64,000 bases of DNA from JBKQVT01 sp963727245 (GTDB taxonomy: Bacteria; Planctomycetota; Planctomycetia; Pirellulales; Thermoguttaceae), in contig CAVSFO010000001.1 in assembly GCA_963727245.1 (NCBI GenBank), positions 496,001 to 560,000 on the forward strand, read 5' to 3'. The notes under the pieces were generated by a model that saw only the letters and a list, made by a program, of their open reading frames with translations, searched no databases and was not told where the DNA came from. Each line of letters starts with the position of its first letter. The stretch's first letter is position 1. A program made the position numbers and the translations under genes. This document shows positions 38,256 through 48,789 of this stretch, piece after piece.

Positions 38256-38368
38256 CCGTATCCGTCACACGCCGTGTGACGTTCGCCGTATCCGCCACAC
38301 GCCGTGTGACGTTCGCCGTATCCGCCACACGCCGTGTTACGAGGCCTCACCGCACACGGCGTGTGCGG
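38256..38368. repeat. 30-bp tandem array of CACACGCCGTGTGACG palindromes
   Basis: Three consecutive 30-bp units (from 38258, 38288, 38318), each holding CACACGCCGTGT(G)AC, closed by CCGCACACGGCGTGTGCGG (38350-38368). Same family as 22918-22995. Confidence 0.95.
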
Positions 38369-38479
38369 CGTACTGCGCTGCCGCCCGCATTTCCGTTCCC
38401 CGTCCCGTGAGGGACGGTTGAAATCGCCGAACCTTCCTTCGTTCTTCCAGGACGCGGGCGGCCCTTGCGATCCCGCCTC

Positions 38480-38525
38480 CCCAGCAATGAATTGCTGGGC
38501 TACGTTCAAACGTCCCTCCGGGACT
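38480..38525. repeat. CCCAGCAATGAATTGCTGGG hairpin element
   Basis: CCCAGCAA-TGAA-TTGCTGGG (38480-38499) followed by GTCCCTCCGGGAC. Diverged copy near 37068. Confidence 0.85.
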
Positions 38526-38582
38526 GACGCGCCGGCCCGCCGGCAAGGGAGCGCGGCAAGAACGCCGCCGGAGAACTGGTTT

Positions 38583-39611
38583 TCAAGGGTTGATTGGTGG
38601 AGTCGGGAGTTTGGTTGATTCGATAGAAGCGTCTTTGCTGCGCGAACTGGACGAGGCATCGCTGGCCACGGTTCGCGGCGTTGCGTGCTCGCGCGTAACC
38701 ATATCTCCGGGCACATCGCGCATGGCGGCAATTTCTGGCATCGGCAGGCCAATCGCCTTGGTGGCCAGGATCCTTTGACACTCGAAGTTCCGTTGCTGCT
38801 CCAGATCAGGGTGGTTGAGCGTGTCCAGGATGTCCTTTGCCGGTACTACGATTGCAATCCCCATATTTTCGGAACGTCTGTCGAATCGATCGGCCACGGT
38901 CGGTTCTCCAGTGTCCCGCGTGCCACCCCTGTCTATGTAATGACCGTGCACCAAGCCAAGCAGGAGGAATGTAGGGGCACCGGACACGTGCACTAACGTA
39001 CCCGATCTCAGCCGAGTGGCCCCGCGATACCAGAAGACCGGGGAGCCACTGAGGCCGCCGATCGATCTTGCCTCGACCAGGTACGGCGGCCGTAGCACAC
39101 CCCATCCGGTCTCCACTGGTTCCTCCGGCATGGCGGCGATGTTCCCAATCCGGATGATCGGGATATTAACACTCTTGCCGGGGCGCTGAGTAAATAAACC
39201 AGGGAAGAAAAGATCGTCGCCGATGCCCACTTGCTCCTCGGCAACGACCTCAGGCGTTATGAACATTCCCAGCGGCAATACCTTGTGGTCAAGGTGTTTG
39301 AAGTCAAACGCCAGTGGCGCAACGGCAACGTCAACTTGAGAATCGTCGCTGAATACCCACTGTGACATCGGTATTGGCAGGAATTGCACTCCGTGCTGCC
39401 GGGTGTTCACCCGACAATAGGCGTTTCCGTCGCCATCGTTCGCGAGTCCCTCAATAACATGCCTGGCCGTAACGGCGTAGATCACTGCGATCGCTTCATT
39501 AGCTGGTAGCGAGTAACCGACAAAGAAAACAGTTCCCCTCTCTTCGGGTCCGCTGTTTTTCCGACAGGCGAGAAAAGCCACGCACTTTCTGATCTCGTCT
39601 GGAATCTGCAT
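38583..39611 (-). CDS. Trypsin-like serine peptidase domain protein
   Basis: 342 aa. Catalytic triad candidates in order: His in IYAVTARHVIEG, Asp in SQVDVAVAPLAF, Ser in ARSIGGLSGSPVF. There is no signal peptide (MQIPDEIRKCVAFLAC), so it may be cytoplasmic, unlike DegP-type proteases. The C-terminal 90 residues are Ser/Thr-rich and not recognised. Such proteins occur in phage-defence and regulatory contexts, but no partner is adjacent here apart from the IS element. Confidence 0.75.
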   Translation of the reverse strand: MQIPDEIRKCVAFLACRKNSGPEERGTVFFVGYSLPANEAIAVIYAVTARHVIEGLANDGDGNAYCRVNTRQHGVQFLPIPMSQWVFSDDSQVDVAVAPLAFDFKHLDHKVLPLGMFITPEVVAEEQVGIGDDLFFPGLFTQRPGKSVNIPIIRIGNIAAMPEEPVETGWGVLRPPYLVEARSIGGLSGSPVFWYRGATRLRSGTLVHVSGAPTFLLLGLVHGHYIDRGGTRDTGEPTVADRFDRRSENMGIAIVVPAKDILDTLNHPDLEQQRNFECQRILATKAIGLPMPEIAAMRDVPGDMVTREHATPRTVASDASSSSRSKDASIESTKLPTPPINP

Positions 39612-39687
39612 AGGTTTTCCACCAGGTGCGAAGGAAAACGTGAGTATACCGCCGAGGGGCTCTTAATGCCAGATACCAACCCCGCAA

Positions 39688-39750
39688 AGGGATTAGGGAT
39701 TGGGGATTGGGGATTAGGAAAGGCGGAAGGCGGAAGGCGGAGGGCGGAAG
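39688..39750. repeat. GGGATT repeats (possible G-quadruplex) and purine tract
   Basis: GGGATTAGGGATTGGGGATTGGGG gives four G-runs with 3-4 nt loops, followed by GGCGGAAGGCGGAAGG (39721-39750). The purine tract ends where the IS element appears to begin. Confidence 0.8.
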
Positions 39751-39822
39751 ATACTATGAGAAGTCCGGATCGCTGAGTTAAGCTCCAGGTTTTCCGAAGT
39801 GTTCTAACCAAGGAGCTTGATT

Positions 39823-40998
39823 ATGTCAGCGACCCGGACGAATGATTGTAACCAACCAGAGGCGATGCTGTACATGGCCCTCGAATTGGGGGAGGCCACC
39901 TGGAAGCTCGGCTTTACCACCGGGCTGGGCCAGAAACCACGGGAGCGGAACGTCCCCGCGCGAATGTGGCCTTTCTTGAGGCACGAGATCCAGGCAGCCA
40001 AAGAGCGCTTTGGCCTGGCATCGGATACGCCGGTGGTCAGTTGTTACGAGGCGGGCCGGGAAGGCTTTTGGCTGCACCGCTGCCTGCTGTCGCTGGGAGT
40101 GAAGAACGCCATCGTCGATTCTTCGAGCATCCTCGTGGATCGGCGACGACGGCGTGCCAAGACGGATCGGCTGGACCTGCATATGCTGCTGAAGATGTTG
40201 GTGCGTTGGCAGATGGGCGAGACGGACGTGTGGAGCGTGGTGCGGGTGCCCAGCGAGGCCGAGGAAGATGGTCGCCAGTTGCACCGCGAGTTGGAAACCC
40301 TCCACGAGGAACAGACCGGCCACAGCAATCGCATCAAGGGACTCTTGGCCACCTGCGGGGTGACGATGAACGTGGGCCGGGATTTTCCGCAGCGGCTGAA
40401 GCATCTCCGGCAGTGGAACCTTGAACCCTTGCCGCCGGACTTGCGTCGGCGTCTGTTGCGAGAATTCAGGCGGATGCAGATGGCCAACCGACAAATCCGG
40501 GAACTGGAGAAGGAGCGGGCGCGTCGGGTTCGCAAGAGCGACCCCGACCCCACTGTGCAGCAGGTGCGGTCGCTGTTGCGGTTGAAGGCCATCGGCATCA
40601 ATAGCGCCTGGCTGTACGTGCGGGAGGTCTTCGGCTGGCGAAAGATCCGCAATCGGCGGCAGTTGGGGTCGCTGGTGGGACTGACGGGCAGCCCGTACCG
40701 CAGCGGCCAGTTGGATCATGAGCAGGGGATCAGCAAGGCGGGAAACCGGCGGATGCGCGCGATGGCGGTGGAGATTGCCTGGTGTTGGCTGTACCATCAG
40801 CGGCAGAGCGCGCTGAGCCGCTGGTACGAGCGGCGGTTTGCTCATGGCGGTAAACGCCTGCGGCGGATCGGTATCGTGGCCGTGGCCAGAAAACTGCTGG
40901 TGGCGTTGTGGAAATACCTAGAAACGGGCGTGCCGCCCGAAGGCGCCGAGCTGACGGACTGGGAAAGTAAGGTCCATTACACCCCGGCACTGGCATAG
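39823..40998 (+). CDS. IS110-family transposase (DEDD)
   Basis: 391 aa; ATG 39823 chosen because AAGGAG lies 7 bases upstream. The N-terminal RuvC-like DEDD domain is seen at MALELGEATWKLGF, SCYEAGREGFWLHR and RRRRAKTDRLDLHMLLK; the first acidic residue is Glu instead of the usual Asp. The C-terminal transposase-20 domain has SLVGLTGSPYRSGQLDHEQG and GNRRMRAMAVEIAWCWL, with the conserved Ser. IS110 enzymes recombine donor and target DNA using a structured bridge/seek RNA encoded by the element. Confidence 0.92.
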   Translation: MSATRTNDCNQPEAMLYMALELGEATWKLGFTTGLGQKPRERNVPARMWPFLRHEIQAAKERFGLASDTPVVSCYEAGREGFWLHRCLLSLGVKNAIVDSSSILVDRRRRRAKTDRLDLHMLLKMLVRWQMGETDVWSVVRVPSEAEEDGRQLHRELETLHEEQTGHSNRIKGLLATCGVTMNVGRDFPQRLKHLRQWNLEPLPPDLRRRLLREFRRMQMANRQIRELEKERARRVRKSDPDPTVQQVRSLLRLKAIGINSAWLYVREVFGWRKIRNRRQLGSLVGLTGSPYRSGQLDHEQGISKAGNRRMRAMAVEIAWCWLYHQRQSALSRWYERRFAHGGKRLRRIGIVAVARKLLVALWKYLETGVPPEGAELTDWESKVHYTPALA

Positions 40999-41640
40999 GC
41001 GGTTGGGCACGCGGCGGAGAGAAACCTTAGAAATGTTAGGAAGGAGGAGTTGGAACTACCCATGAGGATCTGACGTCGCGACTGGAGAGCGACCGTAGTA
41101 CCGCCGGGCAGGAGTTCGACTCGCCGAGCGGAAGATGGGTTTGCTCGTCAGTCCGGCTTCCGAGAGCGTCCTGGACGCATACGGAATCGGGCGATCGGCT
41201 TCACCATCGAAGCCGACGCGGATAGAAGGTGGTTGCTGGCCTGTGGGCCAGAACGAGAGAAAGAAGCCGCCAGTCGCCGCAGTCAGCGTTCGCCAGGGGA
41301 GAGGGCTTCGCCGAAACTTTCCGGGGAAAATGTCTGTGGCGGAGCTTGGTGCCTTTGGAGAATGGGTTTTTCGAGGCATGGCAGGGCAAATAAATGAGGC
41401 GACCGCAACAAGAGCGGCCCCTCGCCGTCCAGGGGCGGCGCGGGGCCTGGCGGATCATTTATCCGTCCTGGCTCGGCTATCCCTCGTTGGGTTGCTCCCC
41501 AGCAGAGCCCAACTCTGTTTCACCAAGCGACGATAGTATACCATCCCGCGTGGTTCCCCACGAGCAGGTCAGCATTCCTTGCCTGGGCTCCCCGCTGAAA
41601 CCCGGCCCAAAACCACAAATTAAGCGCGGGGCTTGACAAA
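40999..41640 (+). ncRNA. Candidate seek/bridge RNA region of the IS element
   Basis: About 640 nt between transposase stop and right subterminal repeat, without a supported gene. In the IS1111 group the guide RNA is encoded downstream of the transposase, so it should lie here. Short stems such as GTCGCGACTGGAGAGCGAC (41077 on) and GGCCTGTGGGCC (41239 on) are visible. Location by family knowledge; boundaries unknown. Confidence 0.35.
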
Positions 41641-41653
41641 AGCGATCCCATAG

Positions 41654-41800
41654 AAGGCGGAAGGAAGAAAGAACGGGGGAACGCGGAAGCATGACAGGCG
41701 GCAAAACCTTGCTGGTCCCCCTTTATCCTTTATCCTTCATCCTTCATCCTTCTCCTAACCCCAAATCCCCAAATCCCTAAATCCCTAAATCCCTAAATCC

Positions 41801-41804
<4 letters not shown>
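41654..41804. repeat. Purine tract, ATCCTTC tract and (AAATCCCT)n tandem
   Basis: GGCGGAAGGAAG (41656 on), CCTTTATCCTTCATCC runs (41722-41752), then an 8-bp tandem AAATCCCT/AAATCCCC of about five units (41762-41802). The complement strand has G-quadruplex-like runs. Mirrors the 39688-39750 tract on the other side of the IS. Confidence 0.85.
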
Positions 41805-42976
<1,172 letters not shown>

Positions 42977-42980
42977 GGGC

Positions 42981-44015
<1,035 letters not shown>

Positions 44016-44229
44016 CTTCTCTCTGCTGTTGAATGTCGCCGCTGCCCGCTCTCACAGCGGCGGGGAGCAAACGGCGCCGTCTTTTTATGAAACTTCAATC
44101 CGGCAAGTATGTGACCACTCCGAGAAAAAGGAAGGACGCGCCCCGGGCCCCGACTGCCTGCCGGAGAGTCCCATCCATCGCGACCGCCGCGGCAGCGGGC
44201 GCGCCGGAGGCGACTGGCTGCACCACGCC

Positions 44230-44629
44230 CTAATCTCCGGCGGGCAGCTTACCGACGTGAATGCGCCAGCCGAAGGTTTGCGATTGGCTGTTGTCCGGGT
44301 CGGTCGGCATATTGAAAACCTTCTTGAAGGCATCGTGGATCTTCTTGGTGTCCTTGTCGTCGCCCTTTTTGAGGAGTTTGGCAAGTTGCTTGCCGTAGAT
44401 GTTGTAGCGTCCCTTCTTCACCTTGCCGTCCAGATGGCAAAGGTTGCAACCGGCCTTGTCCACGGCCGCGGCCAGCGACTTCGAGAACGCGGTCGGTCTT
44501 GTCCTTGTGCACGTACACGGCCTTGAACTCCTTGTTATACGCCTGCGTGCCGTGGCCAGGCGTGGCGAGCGCCAAGATGCCGATAACGGCCAATAATCCA
44601 CAACCCGGAAGAAGTAGCAACCTTTTCAT
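44230..44629 (-). CDS. Secreted single-haem cytochrome-c-like protein (frameshift near 44480)
   Basis: Signal peptide MKRLLLLPGCGLLAVIGILA, then YNKEFKAVYVHKDKTD. The next frame supplies the remainder, AAVDKAGCNLCHLDGKVKKG with a CXXCH haem site (CNLCH), GRYNIYGKQLAKLLKKGDDK and the end HVGKLPAGD. A shift of one base near 44480 separates the two parts. About 130 aa in total. Planctomycetes carry many such small exported haem proteins; electron partner unknown. Confidence 0.75.
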
Positions 44630-44820
44630 GCCTTGGTCTCCTCGGCGAAGTTTCTCGGGCAGATCGAGCTTCCATTATGACCGCCGCGATGGCGGGATGC
44701 AATAAGGCGGGGGAGGGACGGGATCTGTGCGAAACCGCAAGCGATCTGCCGCCGCGGAACGGCTGAAGATGACCCTTTGTTCCGCCTTCCCCCTTCCGCC
44801 TTCCGCCCTCCCCCTTTCCT

Positions 44821-45548
44821 TCACTCGTCCACTTCGGCCCGCAGGATCTCCCGCTTCCAGTCGGGCTCGTGGACCGGCCAGCCTTGCACCGTCCGCGGGC
44901 CGTCGTCGATCCGCTGCGGGCAGGCGGCGTCGTGGACCGTGCGCCAACAGGCCATTTCCGCGGCCGAAGGCGGCGGCACCTGGCCGGGCACATTACTGCG
45001 GCGGAAGGAGACCGCGCGGTGATCGAAAATCGTCACAATGACTGGCGGTGGACATTCCAGCATCCGCCGTGCGATCAGCTCATGGCTGGCCGTGGCGTAT
45101 TGGGACTTCAGCGCCAGCAGGTCCCAGCCGCCGCTGGCGGCGTCGGCGAGGAACCAGGCGGTGGGCAGGAGCAATCGGCCCGCCAGACGGTTGGCCACTT
45201 CCTCCCGCGCCTGGGGCACGATTTCCCGCACGTCGACGCCCCATTGGGTAAATACGCGGTAAGCGGCAAATTCGCCGATTTCATGGGCGACGGCCCAGTG
45301 CCGGCGTTCCCCGCGCGGATCGCTGCGCAACAGGATCGTGGGGCGCGAGCGCGCCGGCCGGCGGGCGTCCAGCCGCACGTACCGCGCCCGACCCCGCTGG
45401 CAGTCGTCCACTGCCACGGTGATTCCCAGCGCCGCGCCAGGTCGAAGGCGTCCACGGGCGGGCCGTCCACGCCCGCCTCGGCCAACAGGTCCATCGCCAC
45501 GGCATCCAGCCCGGCGGCCAATTCTTCATGGGTATATTCGGGGAACAT
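44821..45548 (-). CDS. ImmA/IrrE-family protein with altered metal site (frameshift near 45425)
   Basis: Start MFPEYTHEELAAGLDAVAMD, interrupted by a one-base shift near 45425, then ARYVRLDARRPARSRPTILL, WAVAHEIGEFAAYRVF, ANRLAGRLLLPTAWFLAD and HELIARRMLECPP. The arrangement is that of ImmA/IrrE metallopeptidases, which usually have HEXXH; here it reads HEIGE, so the second His is replaced by Glu. The protein may be inactive as a peptidase, or use a different ligand. No XRE partner adjacent. Confidence 0.7.
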
Positions 45549-45789
45549 GGTGAAATTCTCAAGGGGACAGTCCCCAGCTTGTTGTTTTGCGGGTCGCTTG
45601 AGGAGAAATCGGCCGGAGGACCGTATCTATACTAATGTACACTATTCTAACCTCGCCACGGGGATTTTCAAGCGCGGCGGCAGGCCATTTCCCCCGTTCC
45701 CACCCTTACCGCCGCAGGTGGAATCGAGTACGATAAGGTGTTACGCCTCTCCCTCTTCAGAGGCGGCTTGCAAGCGAGTTTGGCCCCCC

Positions 45790-47184
45790 ATGCACTCTCC
45801 CGTCCCGCAGCCACCGAAAGGCACCTATGCCCTGATCAGCCTCGGCTGCGCGAAGAACCTCGTCGATAGCGAGCGGATGGCCGGGCTGTTGGGCCTGGAC
45901 GGCTATCGGATGGTGGCCGAGCCGGAGGGGGCGGATTTCGTCGTCATCAACACCTGCGGCTTCATCGCCGACGCCCGCGATGAATCGTACTCCGCCATCC
46001 GCGAGATGTTGCGGCTGAAGCGGCGGGGGCGGACCGGCGGGGTGATTGTGGCCGGCTGCCTGGCCCAGCGCGACCGGCAGGCGCTGTTGGAAAAGTATCC
46101 GGGCATCGACCAATTGGTGGGGGTGTTCGCCCGGGACCAGATCGGCGCCGCGGCCGGCCGGCTCTCGCTGCGGGGCGGCCCGGCGGCTGCCGACAAGCTG
46201 GCCGAGCAGCGGATGCTGTTTTGCCCCGCCCCCACGCGGCCGCTGGCAGACACCCAGCGGCTGCGGATCACGCCGCGGCACCTGGCGTTTGTGAAGATCG
46301 CCGAGGGGTGCAATCGGGCGTGCAGTTTTTGTTCGATCCCCAAGATCCGTGGACCCTATGCCACCAAGCCGATCGAGCAAGTCGTCGCCGAGGCCGAGGA
46401 ACTGGTCGCCGACGGCGCGCGGGAGCTGATCCTGGTCGCCCAGGACACCAGCTATTACGGCGTCGAGATCGACGGCCGGCCGCGGCTGGCCGAGTTGCTG
46501 GCCCGGCTGGAGCAGATCGACGGCCTGGCCTGGATCCGCTTGATGTATCTCTATCCCCAGCACGTCACCGACGAATTGATCGCCGTGATCGCCGCGGGCG
46601 GAAAGGTGTTGCCGTATCTCGACTTGCCGCTGCAACACATCAACGATGACATCCTGGCGCGCATGCGCCGCCGCGTCACCCGCACGGAGACCGAGCACTT
46701 GATCGACCGGCTGCGGGAGCGGATCGCCGGGCTGGTCTTGCGGACCACGCTGATTGCGGGCTTTCCCGGCGAAACGCCGCAGCAGTTCGACGAGTTGCTG
46801 GAGTTTGTCGGCCGGCGGCGTTTCGAGCGGCTGGGGGCGTTCGCCTATAGCGAGGAACCGGGGACGCCGGCGGCCGAGCTGGACGGTCCCGTGCCGGAGG
46901 GCGTCAAGCGTGCCCGCCGCGAGCAAATCCTGGCCAGCCAGCAGGAAATCGCCTTCGCCTGGAACCAATCCCAGGTCGGTCGGACGCTGGACGTACTGAT
47001 CGACAGCGAGGTGCCGGGCCAGCCGAGCGCCTTCGTGGGGCGCAGCTATGCCGATGCCCCGGAGATCGACGGCGCCGTGTACGTGACCGCCGAAGGCATC
47101 CGCCCCGGAGAGATCGTGGCCTGTGAGATTGTGGCTGCACGGGGTTATGATTTGATTGCCGTCCCGAGCGAAGAGAGAACATGA
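45790..47184 (+). CDS. rimO: Ribosomal protein S12 methylthiotransferase
   Basis: 464 aa. UPF0004 domain with LISLGCAKNLVDSERMAGLL, VINTCGFIADARDESYSAI and VAGCLAQRD (three FeS cysteines); radical SAM cluster in EGCNRACSFCSIPKIRGPY; then AQDTSYYGVEI, LDLPLQHINDDIL, and a TRAM domain at the end. Adds a methylthio group to the S12 aspartate. The stop overlaps pgsA by 4 bp (ATGA). Confidence 0.96.
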   Translation: MHSPVPQPPKGTYALISLGCAKNLVDSERMAGLLGLDGYRMVAEPEGADFVVINTCGFIADARDESYSAIREMLRLKRRGRTGGVIVAGCLAQRDRQALLEKYPGIDQLVGVFARDQIGAAAGRLSLRGGPAAADKLAEQRMLFCPAPTRPLADTQRLRITPRHLAFVKIAEGCNRACSFCSIPKIRGPYATKPIEQVVAEAEELVADGARELILVAQDTSYYGVEIDGRPRLAELLARLEQIDGLAWIRLMYLYPQHVTDELIAVIAAGGKVLPYLDLPLQHINDDILARMRRRVTRTETEHLIDRLRERIAGLVLRTTLIAGFPGETPQQFDELLEFVGRRRFERLGAFAYSEEPGTPAAELDGPVPEGVKRARREQILASQQEIAFAWNQSQVGRTLDVLIDSEVPGQPSAFVGRSYADAPEIDGAVYVTAEGIRPGEIVACEIVAARGYDLIAVPSEERT

Positions 47185-47804
47185 CGTCGAAGAGAACCGG
47201 TCCGCCGAATCGCCGCCTCGCCAAGCTGTTCAATCTGCCCAACCAGTTGACCAGTTTGCGGCTGCTGCTGTCGGTGATCTTGTTTGGGCTGATCGCTTGG
47301 GAACATTACCTGGCGAGCCTGGTGCTGTTTGTGATTGCCGCCGGCACCGATTGGCTCGACGGCTATTTCGCCCGCAAGTATGGCCAGGTGACCACGCTGG
47401 GGCGGATTCTCGATCCCTTTGCCGACAAGGTGATTGTCTGCGGCACGTTCATCTTCCTGGCGGCCACTGCCGAAATCCGGGAAGTGTCCTGGGGATTGCA
47501 GCCGTGGATGGTGGTGGTGATCGTGGGGCGGGAGCTGTTGGTCACGGCGCTGCGGAGCTTTATCGAGGAGCGCGGGGCCGATTTTTCCGCCAAGATGTCG
47601 GGCAAATTGAAGATGGTATTGCAGTGCATTGCCGCCGGCGTGTGCCTGTTTTATCTCTACGACCACGATGCGACAACGCCCACGGCCGCCTGGCTCTGGT
47701 GGCTGCTGGTGATTTCCGTCTGGTCGGCGGTGGCGTTGACGGTGTATTCGGGCGTGGTCTACGTGTTGGTTGCCATGCGTTTGTTGCGGGAATCTCCGGC
47801 GTGA
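47181..47804 (+). CDS. pgsA: CDP-diacylglycerol-glycerol-3-phosphate 3-phosphatidyltransferase
   Basis: 207 aa. CDP-alcohol phosphotransferase motif D-G-XX-A-R-X8-G-XXX-D-XXX-D is in DWLDGYFARKYGQVTTLG followed by RILDPFADK. NLPNQLTSLRLLLSVILF is the usual opening. Makes phosphatidylglycerophosphate in the membrane, using CDP-diacylglycerol. Coupled to rimO by ATGA overlap. Confidence 0.95.
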   Translation: MTSKRTGPPNRRLAKLFNLPNQLTSLRLLLSVILFGLIAWEHYLASLVLFVIAAGTDWLDGYFARKYGQVTTLGRILDPFADKVIVCGTFIFLAATAEIREVSWGLQPWMVVVIVGRELLVTALRSFIEERGADFSAKMSGKLKMVLQCIAAGVCLFYLYDHDATTPTAAWLWWLLVISVWSAVALTVYSGVVYVLVAMRLLRESPA

Positions 47805-47841
47805 TGGGGACGGTCCCCCGCGTGCCGCCTGTGGGAGCGTT

Positions 47842-48760
47842 ATGAAGCCGTTAGCCGATTCTTCGTCGCTCGCCTGGTTGGGCGAGGCCATGCTCGTGGT
47901 CATTGCGGCCAGCGTGACGATCTGGATCGTCGTGATCGCGCGCTGGTGGAGACGGCTGCCGGTGATCCGCTACGAGCCGCGGCTGCCGGTGCCTTGGGGC
48001 GGCGGGCACGTCCTCCTCATGCTCCTGGTGTACGCGGCCTTGGGCAGCATCGCCGGCCTGACCGTCCACTACGCCTTGCCCGCGGACCACGACCAGCCGC
48101 AAGAGGCCGCAACGCCCAGCACGCTCCATCCGCTTGCGAGGATGGTGGAGGCGGCGCATGGCAACCTGTGGGTGCTGGCGGCAGCGGCCCTGGCGGCCGT
48201 GGTGGCGGCGCCCATCGTCGAGGAGTTCTTCTTTCGCGTGTTGCTGCAGGGCTGGCTGGAGGCGGCCGAGCGGCGTCATCGCCGCCTGGTGTGGGTGACG
48301 TGGGGCTTTCTGCCCGGCGCCACCCCTATCCTGGCCAGCTCGCTGCTCTTCGCCGCCCTCCACTTTCGCCTGGGCGAGAAAGGCGCCGCCGCCGCTGGCC
48401 GCGATCGTGATCGCCGACGCGGTCGCTAAACTATTGGCCATGGCCGGCATCATCATGCTTCTGAGGGTCCAGCGCGGCGCCAGGGCCGTCGACTTCGGTT
48501 GGGTGCCGCAGAAGCTCGCCGCCGACGCGGGCTTGGGGCTGCTGGCCTCTTTGGCTGTCATCCCCGTGGTTTTTCTGATGCAGTGGCTCTGCCAGAACTA
48601 TCTCTTCCCGCTGACCAAGGTGGCGGCCGACCCGCTGCCGCTGTTCTTCTTCGCCTTGGTGCTGGGGACGATCTACTACCGGACGCACCGCATCGTGCCG
48701 TCGATCGTGACGCACGCCGCCCTGAACGCAACGACGCTGGTGCTGCTTTACTTGCAATAA
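47842..48760 (+). CDS. CPBP-family intramembrane metalloprotease (frameshift near 48395)
   Basis: About 305 aa after correction. The Abi/CPBP motif EEFFFRVLLQGWLEAAERRH (EEXXXR) and later LLFAALHFRLG (His) are followed, in the next frame, by AVAKLLAMAGIIMLLRVQRG, LGTIYYRTHRIVPSIVTHAA and LNATTLVLL. CPBP proteases process prenylated or membrane proteins. Shift of one base near 48395, after HFRLGEK. It is 38 bp from pgsA, likely in the same unit. Confidence 0.85.
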
Positions 48761-48789
48761 ATCGCCGGGCCGTGAGTGATCGCCGATCC

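Larger units (their letters stand above)
39751..41653 (+). mobile_element. IS110/IS1111-type insertion sequence
   Basis: Ends proposed from two observations. The flanks GGCGGAAG (to 39750) and AAGGCGGAAGG (from 41653) belong to one purine repeat tract. Near each end there is a subterminal inverted repeat, GGATCGCT at 39767-39774 and AGCGATCC at 41641-41648, each with AAGC/GCTT further inside. Subterminal repeats are typical of the IS1111 group. The element is about 1.9 kb: one transposase gene and a 650-nt 3' non-coding part. No target duplication is expected for this family. Exact end bases are uncertain by a few nucleotides. Confidence 0.7.

Noticed and set aside
38583..39611. Trypsin-like protease and neighbouring IS as a defence system
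   Set aside because: No second defence gene nearby; the association rests only on position.
41100..41125. tRNA-like T-arm (GAGTTCGACTC) in the IS non-coding part
   Set aside because: The remaining cloverleaf arms and acceptor stem could not be built.
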